Shown here: in pieces, positions 33,059 through 42,826 of the stretch
How positions within the stretch are numbered: the stretch's first letter is position 1
Layout of the letters: the number at the start of each line of letters is the position of its first letter
NCBI GenBank assembly: GCA_902168105.1
Contig: CABHOY010000058.1
Span: 62,001-126,000 of the forward strand
Source of the DNA: an uncultured Flavihumibacter sp.
GTDB lineage: Bacteria > Bacteroidota > Bacteroidia > Chitinophagales > Chitinophagaceae
Reading direction: 5' to 3'
Length of the DNA: 64,000 bases
Notes under the pieces: model-generated
The model's input: the letters and a program-made list of their open reading frames with translations, nothing else
Databases searched by the model: none
What the model was told of the DNA's origin: nothing
Translations under genes and position numbers: made by a program

Positions 33059-34915
33059 TCAGGACCGGTTGTGCAGTTCGGTAGTCCCTGCTGTATTAAC
33101 GAAGTAGCTGATATCCCTGATGGTTTCAGAGAAGATAACAGCGGGAACATCCCGGAGGGCCAACGGCTCACCTTCCTTGTAAAAATTGATCATATCCGTA
33201 AGAACAGTCTCTTCTTCTTTCCTGTCTGCAAAGAAGTTGACCCTGATATCCCAGTCGGTTAGCTGTATATAGGGGATATACGCCCAGTTGTGCTGGGCCT
33301 TTTGTCGCAATGTCCAGCCTCTTTGCGTGATGACATTTTTAAACTTCTGCTTATTGAGCACCTGCGAAGCAAAACGTGAAGAGTAAAAACCATCGGCCAG
33401 CTCCACATTATTAGGCGTGAAGATCTCACGGTCCACCTGCTTAAACGGCTGATCTATCTGACGCTGGTCCAGGAAGTTCCGCCACGCTTTTACTGTTTTG
33501 GCAGGTTCATTCATAGGATGCCACAGGCTCACGGCCGTCTCTTCGGTGACGGTCACCGGTTTGCCTGTACAGTCTATAAAAAGACCGTCCAGGTAGTATC
33601 CGGTAGTATGCAGGCCATTTGTATCAAAGTTCCAGATCAGTCGTGTAGAGAGTGTCCTGACCAGGGGATGATCGAGGTAGTACATTTTCCAGTGGCTGTA
33701 AGGCCAGGGGGTCATTCGCATGAATGCCCGTTCTATCCGCGCGCTGTTCGCGATCAATGCCTGATCGATCTCCCTGGCTAATCTTTTAAATTCCATTCCG
33801 GGAGCGAACCAGGCATGCGGCCCTTTCGCCGGCTTACCGTCCCTTTCCCAGGAAACAGTGGACTTACCGGTATTACTGATAGCATATACACCTATCAGGT
33901 CAGTCCCGATCTGCACACGGACAGTCCCCTCCTTATTCAGGCCGTAATCCGGTACAATATATTCCTCCAGTTCATATAGCGGAATATCATGTTCCTCTGC
34001 CAGTTCATGTAATATCTTATCAATGCTTTTCAGGATGCCAGCATGTCTTATTAAAGAGCGGAACCTGCTGATCCGGGTCAGGGCTTCCCTGAACGGAAGA
34101 AAGGTCAGGGCATAGATACAGGCCGTACCGGTTTTGGCTGATAAAGGGCCAATGCCTTCCTTTTTCTTATATGCCCATAAAGCATAAGGTTCGAGTATAT
34201 CCAGCAATGCTTTGTTATCGGGAATAGCGCTGCACCATATAACGGCTTTTAGCAGATTATGATTGATAGCGCTAAGAAAATCAATATTATAGTCAACGAA
34301 ACTATGCCCGCGTCCCTCATGTATCCTCATCAGTAAACCATGGGAAAAGGAGATCCAGTCCTTCAGTTTCATGATGAAATGTTCGGCATTGATGCGCCCT
34401 ACCAGTTCTTTTGCCTTCTTCCACCATTTACGGTTCGGAGCACTACCTTCACCTACGTTCAGACAATGATCTACGAAGGCTGTCCAGTATTCTCTTTGCC
34501 GTATGCTTTTAATATTGGAAAGGAACTCAATAATGATGATCCCCAGGGAGTCCCGCCGGCTGATGAGCAATTCGGGACCTCCATGCAGCAGGATATCTAT
34601 CTGGATATTGACCTTGTCTGCCGCCACAGTCACCGTCTTCTTCTCCGAGGTGTCCAGCAGTTCAAGACAATGACGCAGGGTATCGGTCACGCCTTTTTTG
34701 CTGATCTTGGCCTGGATGACATTCAGCAGTTCCTGTTTGGGAAACCACCAGTCGCTGCTACGCTTTAAAGTCGTTTCATGCCATTGGAAAATAATATGGA
34801 AGCATTGCTCATCGGAGGTGTATACCGACAGATACTTGATAAGCCCTGCGGTGTCCAGTGCTTCAGGTAATTTGTCAGCCTGTATTTTCCCGATCCAGAA
34901 GTCAGTAAATTGCAT
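33059..34915 (-). CDS. DUF4132 domain protein
   Basis: The 618-residue protein has no signal peptide or membrane segments. Its C-terminal third contains the DUF4132 pattern (YGLNKEGTVRVQIGTDLIGVY, KSTVSWERDGKPAKGPHA, and KAWRNFLDQRQIDQPFKQVDREIFTPN). The domain occurs in MolR-type proteins of unknown function. The first ~350 residues look helical, with repeats of Leu-rich segments. The gene lies 42 bases beyond the FdhD start on the same strand and may be co-transcribed with it. I cannot name a function. Confidence 0.78.
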   Translation of the reverse strand: MQFTDFWIGKIQADKLPEALDTAGLIKYLSVYTSDEQCFHIIFQWHETTLKRSSDWWFPKQELLNVIQAKISKKGVTDTLRHCLELLDTSEKKTVTVAADKVNIQIDILLHGGPELLISRRDSLGIIIIEFLSNIKSIRQREYWTAFVDHCLNVGEGSAPNRKWWKKAKELVGRINAEHFIMKLKDWISFSHGLLMRIHEGRGHSFVDYNIDFLSAINHNLLKAVIWCSAIPDNKALLDILEPYALWAYKKKEGIGPLSAKTGTACIYALTFLPFREALTRISRFRSLIRHAGILKSIDKILHELAEEHDIPLYELEEYIVPDYGLNKEGTVRVQIGTDLIGVYAISNTGKSTVSWERDGKPAKGPHAWFAPGMEFKRLAREIDQALIANSARIERAFMRMTPWPYSHWKMYYLDHPLVRTLSTRLIWNFDTNGLHTTGYYLDGLFIDCTGKPVTVTEETAVSLWHPMNEPAKTVKAWRNFLDQRQIDQPFKQVDREIFTPNNVELADGFYSSRFASQVLNKQKFKNVITQRGWTLRQKAQHNWAYIPYIQLTDWDIRVNFFADRKEEETVLTDMINFYKEGEPLALRDVPAVIFSETIRDISYFVNTAGTTELHNRS

Positions 34916-35056
34916 AGCTTCATAATGTAGAGGTGTGACAATGAGGGTATCGTGCTACCCAATTTATGTAAAAAACAGGTATTAAAAAAAATGAAGCCCT
35001 ACCTACAGCTGAATTGGGCAGGGAAATTGTTGTAATAAAGGAGATTAAAATTTCTG

Positions 35057-35064
35057 TACTTTCG
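35057..35064 (+). promoter_or_regulatory. Candidate minus-7 box TACTTTCG
   Basis: 7 of 8 match to TAnnTTTG, 23 bases before the ATG at 35087. Confidence 0.35.
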
Positions 35065-35086
35065 ACATATAAAAAGAACCTAAAAT

Positions 35087-35944
35087 ATGCGCTGGCAAAA
35101 CAGAAGATTAAGCGACAATGTAGAAGATCGCCGTGGCGGTGGTGGCATGAGAACGATCGGTATTGGAGGAGGCATTGGTGGTATTATTATCGTGGTATTG
35201 GCATTATTATTCAACCAGGACCCGCAACAGGCGTTACAATCCGTCCAGCAGGGCAATGGCGGGGCAGCTCAGTCAGAATCCCGGGCTGTTACCACCAGCA
35301 GTGACGAAATTTCCCGGTTTGCCTCTACTGTACTGGCAGATACCGAAGAGGTATGGTCACAGTTGTTTTCCGAGATGAATAAGAACTATAAGGACGCTGG
35401 TATGGTGTTGTATACCGACTACGACCAATCTGGTTGTGGCGCCGCACAATCGGCTATGGGGCCTTTCTATTGCCCTGCCGATGAAAAGGTATATCTCGAC
35501 CTGAACTTCTTTAATGAAATGGAACAGCGGTTTAAGGTAGCGGGCGACTTTGCCATGGCTTATGTCATTGCGCATGAAGTGGGCCACCACGTACAGAACC
35601 TGCTCGGCACCAGTCGCAAGGTACAGTCCATGCGGTCACAACTGAGTGAGCGTGAATACAATAAATTATCTGTTATGCTGGAACTGCAGGCTGATTTCCT
35701 GGCAGGCGTCTGGGCGCATCATGCACAGAAAAAGCACAACATACTGGAGCCGGGCGATATTGAAGAAGCTTTAAACGCCGCCAGTGCTGTTGGAGACGAC
35801 GCCTTGCAGAAGGCTTCACAGGGACGGGTAGTACCAGATGCATTTACGCACGGTACTTCAGCACAGCGTGTACACTGGTTTAAGAAAGGTTTTGAAACGG
35901 GCGATATCAGACAGGGAGATACATTTAATGCTACAGATCTGTAG
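35087..35944 (+). CDS. Neutral zinc metallopeptidase family (YpfJ/KPN_02809-like)
   Basis: The 285-residue protein has an N-terminal membrane anchor (MRTIGIGGGIGGIIIVVLALLF) and a periplasmic domain with HEVGHHVQNLLG near residue 163, the zinc-binding HExxH, plus the later ELQADFLAGVWAHH with the third ligand Glu/Asp. It matches PF04228 proteins throughout, including the C-terminal QRVHWFKKGFETGD. Substrate unknown. Its terminator at 35968 is strong. Confidence 0.92.
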   Translation: MRWQNRRLSDNVEDRRGGGGMRTIGIGGGIGGIIIVVLALLFNQDPQQALQSVQQGNGGAAQSESRAVTTSSDEISRFASTVLADTEEVWSQLFSEMNKNYKDAGMVLYTDYDQSGCGAAQSAMGPFYCPADEKVYLDLNFFNEMEQRFKVAGDFAMAYVIAHEVGHHVQNLLGTSRKVQSMRSQLSEREYNKLSVMLELQADFLAGVWAHHAQKKHNILEPGDIEEALNAASAVGDDALQKASQGRVVPDAFTHGTSAQRVHWFKKGFETGDIRQGDTFNATDL

Positions 35945-35967
35945 TTTGTAGAATATTCTTTATACAG

Positions 35968-36002
35968 GAGGGTGTATCAAAAGTACGATACACCCTCTTT
36001 TT
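35968..36002 (+). terminator. Strong intrinsic terminator
   Basis: GAGGGTGTATC (35968-35978) pairs perfectly with 35987-35997 around an 8-base loop, followed by five Ts. Confidence 0.88.
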
Positions 36003-36080
36003 ATTCGGGTACCTGATGGAGCCAGGTAGTAATTTAAACAATTCTCAACGCCTAATTTTACTTTTGAGTTTTCCTCTTTT

Positions 36081-38087
36081 TTACTTCCAGGTGTTCAGCG
36101 CAGTTTGATTATACGCCTGATTATCTTTCACTATAATGGTGTAACCCCGGCCTGTGGTTTCCTCCTCTGCAGATAGCGGTAGGGTAAAGTGAAAGCTCGT
36201 ACCTTTTCCTGCAACGCTGTGGAACCAGATCCTGCCGTTATTACGTTCTATGAAATCCTTCGATAAGGGTAGTCCCAAACCGCAGCCTTTCTCATTCCGC
36301 GTGCCATTGGTCGAATAGTAAATGTTGGAGAATACTTTCGCCTGATCTGCTGCAGCGATACCCAGCCCGTCATCTTCTACGATGAGCTCTACTTTATCTG
36401 GCAGCAACAGGTAAGTAATATTTACACTGCCGTTGGGAGGAGTGAACTTGATCGCATTACTGATCAGGTTCCGGAGCACCAGGCGGATCATATCCGGATC
36501 TGCATAGACCATTAACCGGCGATGCAGTACGTGCGTAAGCGTTATTTCTTTTTGTTTGGCGAGTGATTGCAGCAGTTCAAATTCACTGTTCAGGATAGTA
36601 CTGATATCAAAATCATCCGGCGTAACATGAATCCCCTTCATCTGGCTACTGGCCCACTGAAGGAGGTTGTCCATCATGTAAGCGGTGTTTTTCATATCCC
36701 GCCAAAGTTCATGAGAGAAGATCCTGAACTGTTCTTCCGACATCTTATCATCTCTTAACAGGAAGAGCAATCCTTCCAGGATAGCCAACGGAGAACGCAG
36801 GTCGTGGGAGATAACTGAGAATATCTTATCCTTCACCTGGTTGCCGCTCTCCAGCGCCGCATTCTGCTCCATGATGATCTTATTCTGTTCCTGTACCTGT
36901 GTATTGCGATGATTTAACTGGCTGTACAGGTCCTGCTGGCGCCTGTACATCAGGTACAATACGGCCGTGATCACAAAAAGCCCCAGCAATAACATTGTGC
37001 AGAATACCACCAGGATACGCTGCTGTTTGATAGTAGACAGGTGGAGTTGCTGCTCTTTCCGGAGCAGTTTATTTTCGTGCTGTTTCTTTTCAGACTCGTA
37101 TTTCTCTTTGGTGTTGGCGATGAACTTCGTCTTTTCCAGGCTGAACATCTCTTCACTCATCCTGGTGAATTGTTTATAGTTAGCCAGGGCTGCCGCATAA
37201 TTTCCACGGGCAGAATCCAGCGTAGCCATATTCTTATGATAGACCAGCGTATTTTTCGCATTCTGGATATGACTGTTCAGCTGAGCCGCTTCTGCAAGCT
37301 CCTGCCCGGCTTCTTCATACCTGTGCAGCATGGTCTTGGTGAACCCGATATTCAGATGGGCTTTCACCATACCGTTCATATTATCTGCTTCCTGGTAGTA
37401 CTGTTGAGAGATCTCAAAATAGGGCAGGGCGATACCGTATTTTTCGAACTGCGTATAGACCAGCCCGATATTTTCGTAGGTAACGGCCAGTCCGGCATGA
37501 TCGTTCAATGATAATTTGATCTTTTCAGATTCCAGCAAAAAATGCAGTGCGGAATCTGGCTTATTCAGGCGGAGATATCCTGAACCGATACTATTCAGCG
37601 TCCTTGCAATTTCTGCAGGCTGTCCCAGGGCCTGTTTAATGCGCAATGCTTTCCTTTGATAACGCAAGGCTTGTCTGGGCTGGTTCTGTTCAACCAGGAT
37701 GTTGCCGATATCGGTGTTTAAAACGCCTTCCGCATGTTTGTCCTTTAGTTCTTCGGCAAGCTTCAGGGCGTTAATGGTGAGGTCCAGTTGCTTGTCCAGG
37801 TTTCCCCGGATGTTCTCGGCGAGGGCCAGATTGCGGGTAGCCCACATCGTACCGGTTTTAAAGTGAAGGCTATCACTGAGCATTAACGCTTCCCTGGCGT
37901 ACTGTTCTGTTTGAAGCAGGTTTTTGGGGAAGGATCTACGGCTTGACTCGTTCAGTAAACGAACGCGGACGGTGTCCTTCACAAGGTGTTGCTGTAATTC
38001 ACTGGTCTGAGCAAAAACACTGGTATTCAATGCGCATAGCAAAGCCAGATATATAACAGTATATAAATTAAGTCGAACAATCCGCAT
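36081..38087 (-). CDS. TPR-containing sensor histidine kinase
   Basis: The ~669-residue protein has a signal peptide (start at ATG 38087, with MRIVRLNLYTVIYLALLCALNTSVFAQ), six or so tetratricopeptide repeats (GVLNTDIGNILVEQNQPRQALRYQRKAL; LNSIGSGYLRLNKPDSALHFLLESEK; YENIGLVYTQFEKYGIALPYFE), then a coiled-coil, one membrane segment (residues ~380-400), and a HisKA/HATPase module with ISHDLRSPLAILEGL and N-box LRNLISNAIKFT, G1 DDGLGIAA and GLGLPLSKDF. This arrangement is common in Bacteroidota and senses unknown signals. No response regulator is adjacent, so it is an orphan kinase. Confidence 0.9.
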   Translation of the reverse strand: MRIVRLNLYTVIYLALLCALNTSVFAQTSELQQHLVKDTVRVRLLNESSRRSFPKNLLQTEQYAREALMLSDSLHFKTGTMWATRNLALAENIRGNLDKQLDLTINALKLAEELKDKHAEGVLNTDIGNILVEQNQPRQALRYQRKALRIKQALGQPAEIARTLNSIGSGYLRLNKPDSALHFLLESEKIKLSLNDHAGLAVTYENIGLVYTQFEKYGIALPYFEISQQYYQEADNMNGMVKAHLNIGFTKTMLHRYEEAGQELAEAAQLNSHIQNAKNTLVYHKNMATLDSARGNYAAALANYKQFTRMSEEMFSLEKTKFIANTKEKYESEKKQHENKLLRKEQQLHLSTIKQQRILVVFCTMLLLGLFVITAVLYLMYRRQQDLYSQLNHRNTQVQEQNKIIMEQNAALESGNQVKDKIFSVISHDLRSPLAILEGLLFLLRDDKMSEEQFRIFSHELWRDMKNTAYMMDNLLQWASSQMKGIHVTPDDFDISTILNSEFELLQSLAKQKEITLTHVLHRRLMVYADPDMIRLVLRNLISNAIKFTPPNGSVNITYLLLPDKVELIVEDDGLGIAAADQAKVFSNIYYSTNGTRNEKGCGLGLPLSKDFIERNNGRIWFHSVAGKGTSFHFTLPLSAEEETTGRGYTIIVKDNQAYNQTALNTWK

Positions 38088-38321
38088 TGAGAGTCTAGTT
38101 GTCGGCACAAACGATCTTTAAGGGTAACCTGAATGCTGGCGCTAAAGTAAATAAAAAAAAGGATGCAAGTTTTCAAAATCCGAAATATTATGAATCGTTG
38201 TATCTTTCGGAACGTAACGATACTTGTAAAAGGAGTATTGACGCAGCCAATTGAGATCTATAGACTTTGGAAAGAATAAATCTTACATTGGCGATGATTT
38301 TAAATCGATTATCTGATATAT

Positions 38322-38600
38322 ATGAAACCGACAGTTACAATTGAATATTGCCCTAAATGCGGGTGGCTGATGCGCGCGGCGTGGATGGCACAGGAACTGC
38401 TGACCACCTTCGCAGACGATATATATAGTCTTACCCTGCAGCCGAGCGAGGTGAATGGCAGTTATATCATCTATGTGGATGGCGTAGCGCTGATCAACCG
38501 GAAGGAACTGGGCCATTTCCCTGAAATAAAAGAAGTTAAGCAGCTGATCAGGGATAAAGTGAACCCGGAAAAGAGCCTGGGGCATAGTGACAGAAAGTAG
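38322..38600 (+). CDS. SelT/SelW/SelH family protein
   Basis: The 92-residue protein has the CxxC redox motif CPKC at residues 10-13, then the Rdx-family pattern ELLTTFADDIYSLTLQPSEVNGSYIIYVDGVALINR. It is the cysteine form of the selenoprotein-W-like thioredoxin-fold family, possibly with redox roles. Lies 27 bases before the outer-membrane protein at 38628, on the same strand. Confidence 0.85.
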   Translation: MKPTVTIEYCPKCGWLMRAAWMAQELLTTFADDIYSLTLQPSEVNGSYIIYVDGVALINRKELGHFPEIKEVKQLIRDKVNPEKSLGHSDRK

Positions 38601-38627
38601 TATAAAAGTTGTTTCTTTGCAACCCGG

Positions 38628-39800
38628 ATGAGTATGCAAAGGATCATATTTTTTACTATAGCACTGCTGGCGTCAGGCCAGGACCTGATAGCGCAACAGC
38701 AAGGAAAGGATACAATACAAGGCGTTGTAACCGATACCACCATAGTGCACAAGCGTAGTTTTTTTCCGCTGCCGGTATTGGGCTATTCGCCCGAGAAAGG
38801 TTTGGAGATCGGCGCGGCTATGTTGTATTCTTTCTACACTTCTAAAGATCCTGTACTACGCAATTCCACAATTAACCTTATTCCGTCAATCACAACAGAG
38901 AAACAACTTAAAATAGATCTGAAAACGGATATCTGGACAGATGCCAATAACTGGCATTTCAAGAGTAATCTCCGTTATCATGACTTCCCTATTAATTTCT
39001 ACGGACTGGGAGATACTACCCGTAAGGCCGGAGCTACACTGCTCGACAACAGGCGGTACAAAGTACAACTGGAGGCCGAAAAGCGTGTAGGCGGGCATTT
39101 TTACGCAGGGCTTTCCCTGTTGTTCCAGCAGGACGATTACTCAGCGCGTGAACAAAAGGGCGTATATCCGGGTATGTCATTGATTGACAAAGATGGCGGT
39201 TATGTTACCTTCATTGGTGCTACCGGTATCTTTGATAACAGGGATAACCAGAACTATACACGCACCGGTACCTGGGTACGTTTGAATATATCTTATGCAC
39301 CAGGATTTCTCAGTAAACATGAATTATGGAAGATAGATGGCCAGCTGCGCCATTTTGTACCCATCTCTCCTAAAAGCACTGTAGGTTTCAACGGATTATT
39401 CAATTCATTACAGGGAAGCCGCTTGCCGTTTTACCTCTTACCCGAAATGGGGAATGACCTGATGATGAGAGGATATTACAGCGGAAGGTACCGCGACCAG
39501 AATTACCTGGCCGGACAAGTTGAATACCGTTATTTCCTGGACCCGAAGATCCCTATCAATATCTGGTTCGTACATATGCAGCCCAAATTTGCGCTGGCTG
39601 TATTTGGCGGTTCCGGTGCGGTATTCAATAACAAGGATATTGGCATGTCACACTTTAAACCCAGTTATGGTGTGGGCGGACGCTGGTTTTACGACGAAGG
39701 CGCCCGGCTTACCATCCGTGTTGATTATGCCTGGGGTGAGAAACGTTCAGGAGAACAGCGTCAGTCAGGTTTATACCTGTCTCTTGCCGAAGCATTTTAG
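38628..39800 (+). CDS. BamA/TamA-family outer-membrane surface antigen barrel
   Basis: The 390-residue protein has a signal peptide (MSMQRIIFFTIALLASGQDLIAQQ; ATG at 38634 also possible), a short periplasmic segment and a C-terminal barrel typical of the surface antigen (D15) family, with barrel motifs LPFYLLPEMGNDLMMRGYYSGRYRDQNYLAGQVEYR and a final strand ending LSLAEAF. POTRA domains appear to be absent or truncated. Function unknown. Confidence 0.82.
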   Translation: MSMQRIIFFTIALLASGQDLIAQQQGKDTIQGVVTDTTIVHKRSFFPLPVLGYSPEKGLEIGAAMLYSFYTSKDPVLRNSTINLIPSITTEKQLKIDLKTDIWTDANNWHFKSNLRYHDFPINFYGLGDTTRKAGATLLDNRRYKVQLEAEKRVGGHFYAGLSLLFQQDDYSAREQKGVYPGMSLIDKDGGYVTFIGATGIFDNRDNQNYTRTGTWVRLNISYAPGFLSKHELWKIDGQLRHFVPISPKSTVGFNGLFNSLQGSRLPFYLLPEMGNDLMMRGYYSGRYRDQNYLAGQVEYRYFLDPKIPINIWFVHMQPKFALAVFGGSGAVFNNKDIGMSHFKPSYGVGGRWFYDEGARLTIRVDYAWGEKRSGEQRQSGLYLSLAEAF

Positions 39801-39885
39801 TATTGCCATCCCCGTTATTGGGCATATAAATTGTGAACCTATACACGTTATAGATCAATCAAGCTAGTAATTCAAACAATCCGTT

Positions 39886-40887
39886 ATGAAAACAAAAACA
39901 GCCCTATTGGCCGCGCTATGCGCTGTCATTTCTGTGCCGGCAACCCAGGCTCAGAGTATTAAACCTACGTCCAAGTTTTACGTAAAAATTGCCGGAGGCT
40001 ACTATTTCAGCGTATTCCCCGGACAGTTCCCTAAGGTCGGCAGCTATCAGCCACATGATCAGCACCTGGAATACAATCCTGCAACTGAATCTTCCACATC
40101 TGTCTCAGAAAAGGTGTTAACCGGATCTTACGGCGCTGGTGGGAGGGGAGGACTCTCCTTCGGCTGGAACATTAACCGTTATATCGCAGTTGAAGGAACT
40201 TTCAATTATTACCGGAGCAAGAAAAATCTGATGACCCGTGAAGTCACCACGATGGCTGGCAGCAGCCAGACGCTTGGCAAAATCGAATCACATGGTTATG
40301 TGGACGCCATTGACTTTGCACCAAGTGTCGTAGTCAGCCCGGGATTGGAAAAAGTAAATCCTTATGTTCGTTTTGGCATGGTCGTGCCATTATGGGGTAA
40401 TCTGAAGATCGAAACAGATGCCAGTCGCAGCGGGTCAGCTGTAGTTGGCGGACAGACCGTTCTGACGCAAACAACTGTCCACCGGAATGAAACTGTCAAT
40501 CCAAATGTCACCGTCGGCTTCCAGGGAGCGGTCGGCGTTGCTTTCCCGGTATCTAAAAGGTTTGACATTTTTGTTGAAGCAGAATACAGGAATATCCCGG
40601 TAAGAAGTAAGGAAAAAGAAGTGACCAGTTATGATGAAGCGATCGCGCTACTGAATCCTGCGAATGGTACTGTGATCACTACACAACGTCGCGGTTTGAC
40701 TGACCTGTCAACAGCCGAGCGGCATACAAAGTATGTAACAACGCTGGACCAGAGCTCCAACACACCGGTAAGTCAGCAGGGCGCGACTGTCACCTACAAA
40801 CATGACGACCAGCCTGCAAATGACCTGAAATCCTACATCAACATCGGTGGTTTAGGCGCTAACGCCGGCCTTAAATGGAAGTTTTAG
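39886..40887 (+). CDS. Outer-membrane beta-barrel protein
   Basis: The 333-residue protein has a signal peptide (MKTKTALLAALCAVISVPATQAQS) and strands alternating hydrophobic/polar as in OmpA/OmpW-like barrels, with a final strand GLGANAGLKWKF. A central loop from about residue 250 to 310 is polar. No specific function. Its last 17 bases overlap the convergent FMN reductase gene. Confidence 0.75.
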   Translation: MKTKTALLAALCAVISVPATQAQSIKPTSKFYVKIAGGYYFSVFPGQFPKVGSYQPHDQHLEYNPATESSTSVSEKVLTGSYGAGGRGGLSFGWNINRYIAVEGTFNYYRSKKNLMTREVTTMAGSSQTLGKIESHGYVDAIDFAPSVVVSPGLEKVNPYVRFGMVVPLWGNLKIETDASRSGSAVVGGQTVLTQTTVHRNETVNPNVTVGFQGAVGVAFPVSKRFDIFVEAEYRNIPVRSKEKEVTSYDEAIALLNPANGTVITTQRRGLTDLSTAERHTKYVTTLDQSSNTPVSQQGATVTYKHDDQPANDLKSYINIGGLGANAGLKWKF

Positions 40888-41419
40888 TACTGGCAAGACG
40901 GTTCACCAAAGTTAACAATGAGCTTTTCAGTTCCGGATCGGTAACATTTCCCAGAGGGTCCATTTTAGTACGCACCAGCGGGATGATCAGTTTATATTCC
41001 TCCGGTATACTTGCCGTCATCACGTTCAACGTTTGTACAAGCGATGCGTGGGCTTTATCGCCACCGGTAGCTAGCGGGGAAGCGCTGATCACGCCAGTAG
41101 GTTTGTATACAAATTCTCCTGATGAAACGAGCCAGTCCAAAGCATTTTTCAGCACGCCCGGTACGCCAAAAGCATATTCGGGCGTGCTGAATATAACAGC
41201 ATCGGCGTCGCGTACCTGGTTTCTGAAAGATAGTACGGCATCAATGGGAGTGGAGCCTTCCGTATCAAGTTCAGGACTAAAATAGGGCAGTTTGTCCAGG
41301 CCATCGTAAACCGTAAACTGAACGTTTGCCGGAGCAATTGCGGCACAGGCTCTGAGCAAGGCTGTGTTCGAAGAAGAGCTTCTTAAACTGCCTGATATTC
41401 CTAATATTCTAACTGTCAT
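40871..41419 (-). CDS. NADPH-dependent FMN reductase (flavodoxin-like)
   Basis: The 182-residue protein from ATG at 41419 starts MTVRILGISGSLRSSSSNTALL, the FMN_red signature with the phosphate-binding GSLRSSS, and contains DADAVIFSTPEYAFGVPGVLKNALDW. It reduces FMN or quinones with NAD(P)H. An upstream ATG at 41482 would add 21 residues without family support. It ends overlapping the preceding barrel gene by 17 bases, convergently. Confidence 0.9.
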   Translation of the reverse strand: MTVRILGISGSLRSSSSNTALLRACAAIAPANVQFTVYDGLDKLPYFSPELDTEGSTPIDAVLSFRNQVRDADAVIFSTPEYAFGVPGVLKNALDWLVSSGEFVYKPTGVISASPLATGGDKAHASLVQTLNVMTASIPEEYKLIIPLVRTKMDPLGNVTDPELKSSLLTLVNRLASTKTSI

Positions 41420-42826
41420 CCCTTGATTTTTTCGTAAATTTGTAGTACTAAAATAGCCATATAAAGCCCCGGAATTCTCCAAATTGATCCGCCCAAAATA
41501 AGATCCGATCTTCGAATAAACGATATAATTCCAGGCTTCAATAGTTCGCTTTATTTACGAACTGGCGGAAAATAAATCAGCCTGAAACAAACAGTTTATT
41601 CTGGCAAATTGCGAATCTAATCGTTATATCCGGATCAGGAAAACCTTTCATCATAAGCTGATAACTGAATGAACTTTCTGCGCTAAAACTGAATGAAAAT
41701 GGCTGAAAGCTGTTCAGTGATAAATCCCTATAATTGCAGGCTAAACCCAGATCTATGGCCAACTTATACGATATTCCTCCTTACTTTATTACATCTATAT
41801 AATACCTATAATTTATATTATGTTAAATAGCATGTAGATCGAAATACTCCTCTCTTTGTTCTTCCTTCTGTATCATATTCAAACAGACTGCTAACCGCTT
41901 TACCAGGCTTTAAACGAATGCTAATAGTCCTCCATAAAACAACGCTTATACGTGTAGATCAAATATCCTTCGCTCTGCGGATGATTTTAATATAATTTTC
42001 TCCCCATCCAAGTAGCCATTAAGTCCACCTCATGTCCATCTTAACTCCATGTGTACTTCATGTGTAAAGCAGCCATACGACTACCTTTAGGTATGTATAC
42101 GCCACTGGCGGCCCCGCTTAAACGGTGTTATGCGAAAATAATATCACAATGGTCCTCTGAAGCCAGCCTATCCCCGACTTTCCCCTAGCCTGTTTTTACG
42201 CCCGTTTCTCATAAGGAACACCTGTAAGCAAAACCTGCCTATTGACCTTTGAAAACAACCTGTTGCCGCTATATTGCTATCTATTAAGCCTATCGGCAGA
42301 TGCTAATAACGTATGCGCGTTCTCCACCGGATAAGGTCTCTGTTTTCAGGAAACCACGGCGGCTGGTTGTTGTAGTTTTCATTGGCCGTTATTTGCCTTC
42401 TGGCAGTTGTTTTTTATATTGGCAATATACAGATATGTCTCGTATACGGTGTTGAAATGCAGCCCGGGAATTCGCCCCGCATCAGTTGTAGAATTCAAGC
42501 TAACAGATGTGTAATTCACTGGTTTTCCTCTCTGTTTACGATTTTCACCGCTTCCCAAGTCTTAGTCTAAGCACCTCCTGTAAGCATCTATATATCAGCC
42601 TGTTAACCCCTGTCTCTCCAGGTTGCAAAAGACTGATTTATCCATCCTCCCAGGTGATTCCTGGGCCGCATTACGGGTTAAAGCCACAATCTTTCCCCGA
42701 ACATTTACAATCACATAACGGTTATAATAATCACGTATCCTGGTTCTCAGGGTCTCTTAACGATTGCCTTCTTTTGCATATGACACATGAACAGATCCCA
42801 TTCTAACCGTCTAAAAAAATAACGCC
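41420..42826. other. 1.4-kb stretch without a recognisable gene
   Basis: Short open frames here (on both strands) have non-protein-like composition and no conserved motif. The only structure noticed is a weak direct repeat: GTAGATC followed by AAAT-rich sequence at about 41834 and again at about 41954. No tRNA or strong hairpin was found. It separates the FMN reductase from the molybdopterin enzyme. Confidence 0.6.

Noticed and set aside
42507..42806. 99-codon open frame in the gene-free stretch
   Set aside because: The translation has no conserved motif and looks random in composition.
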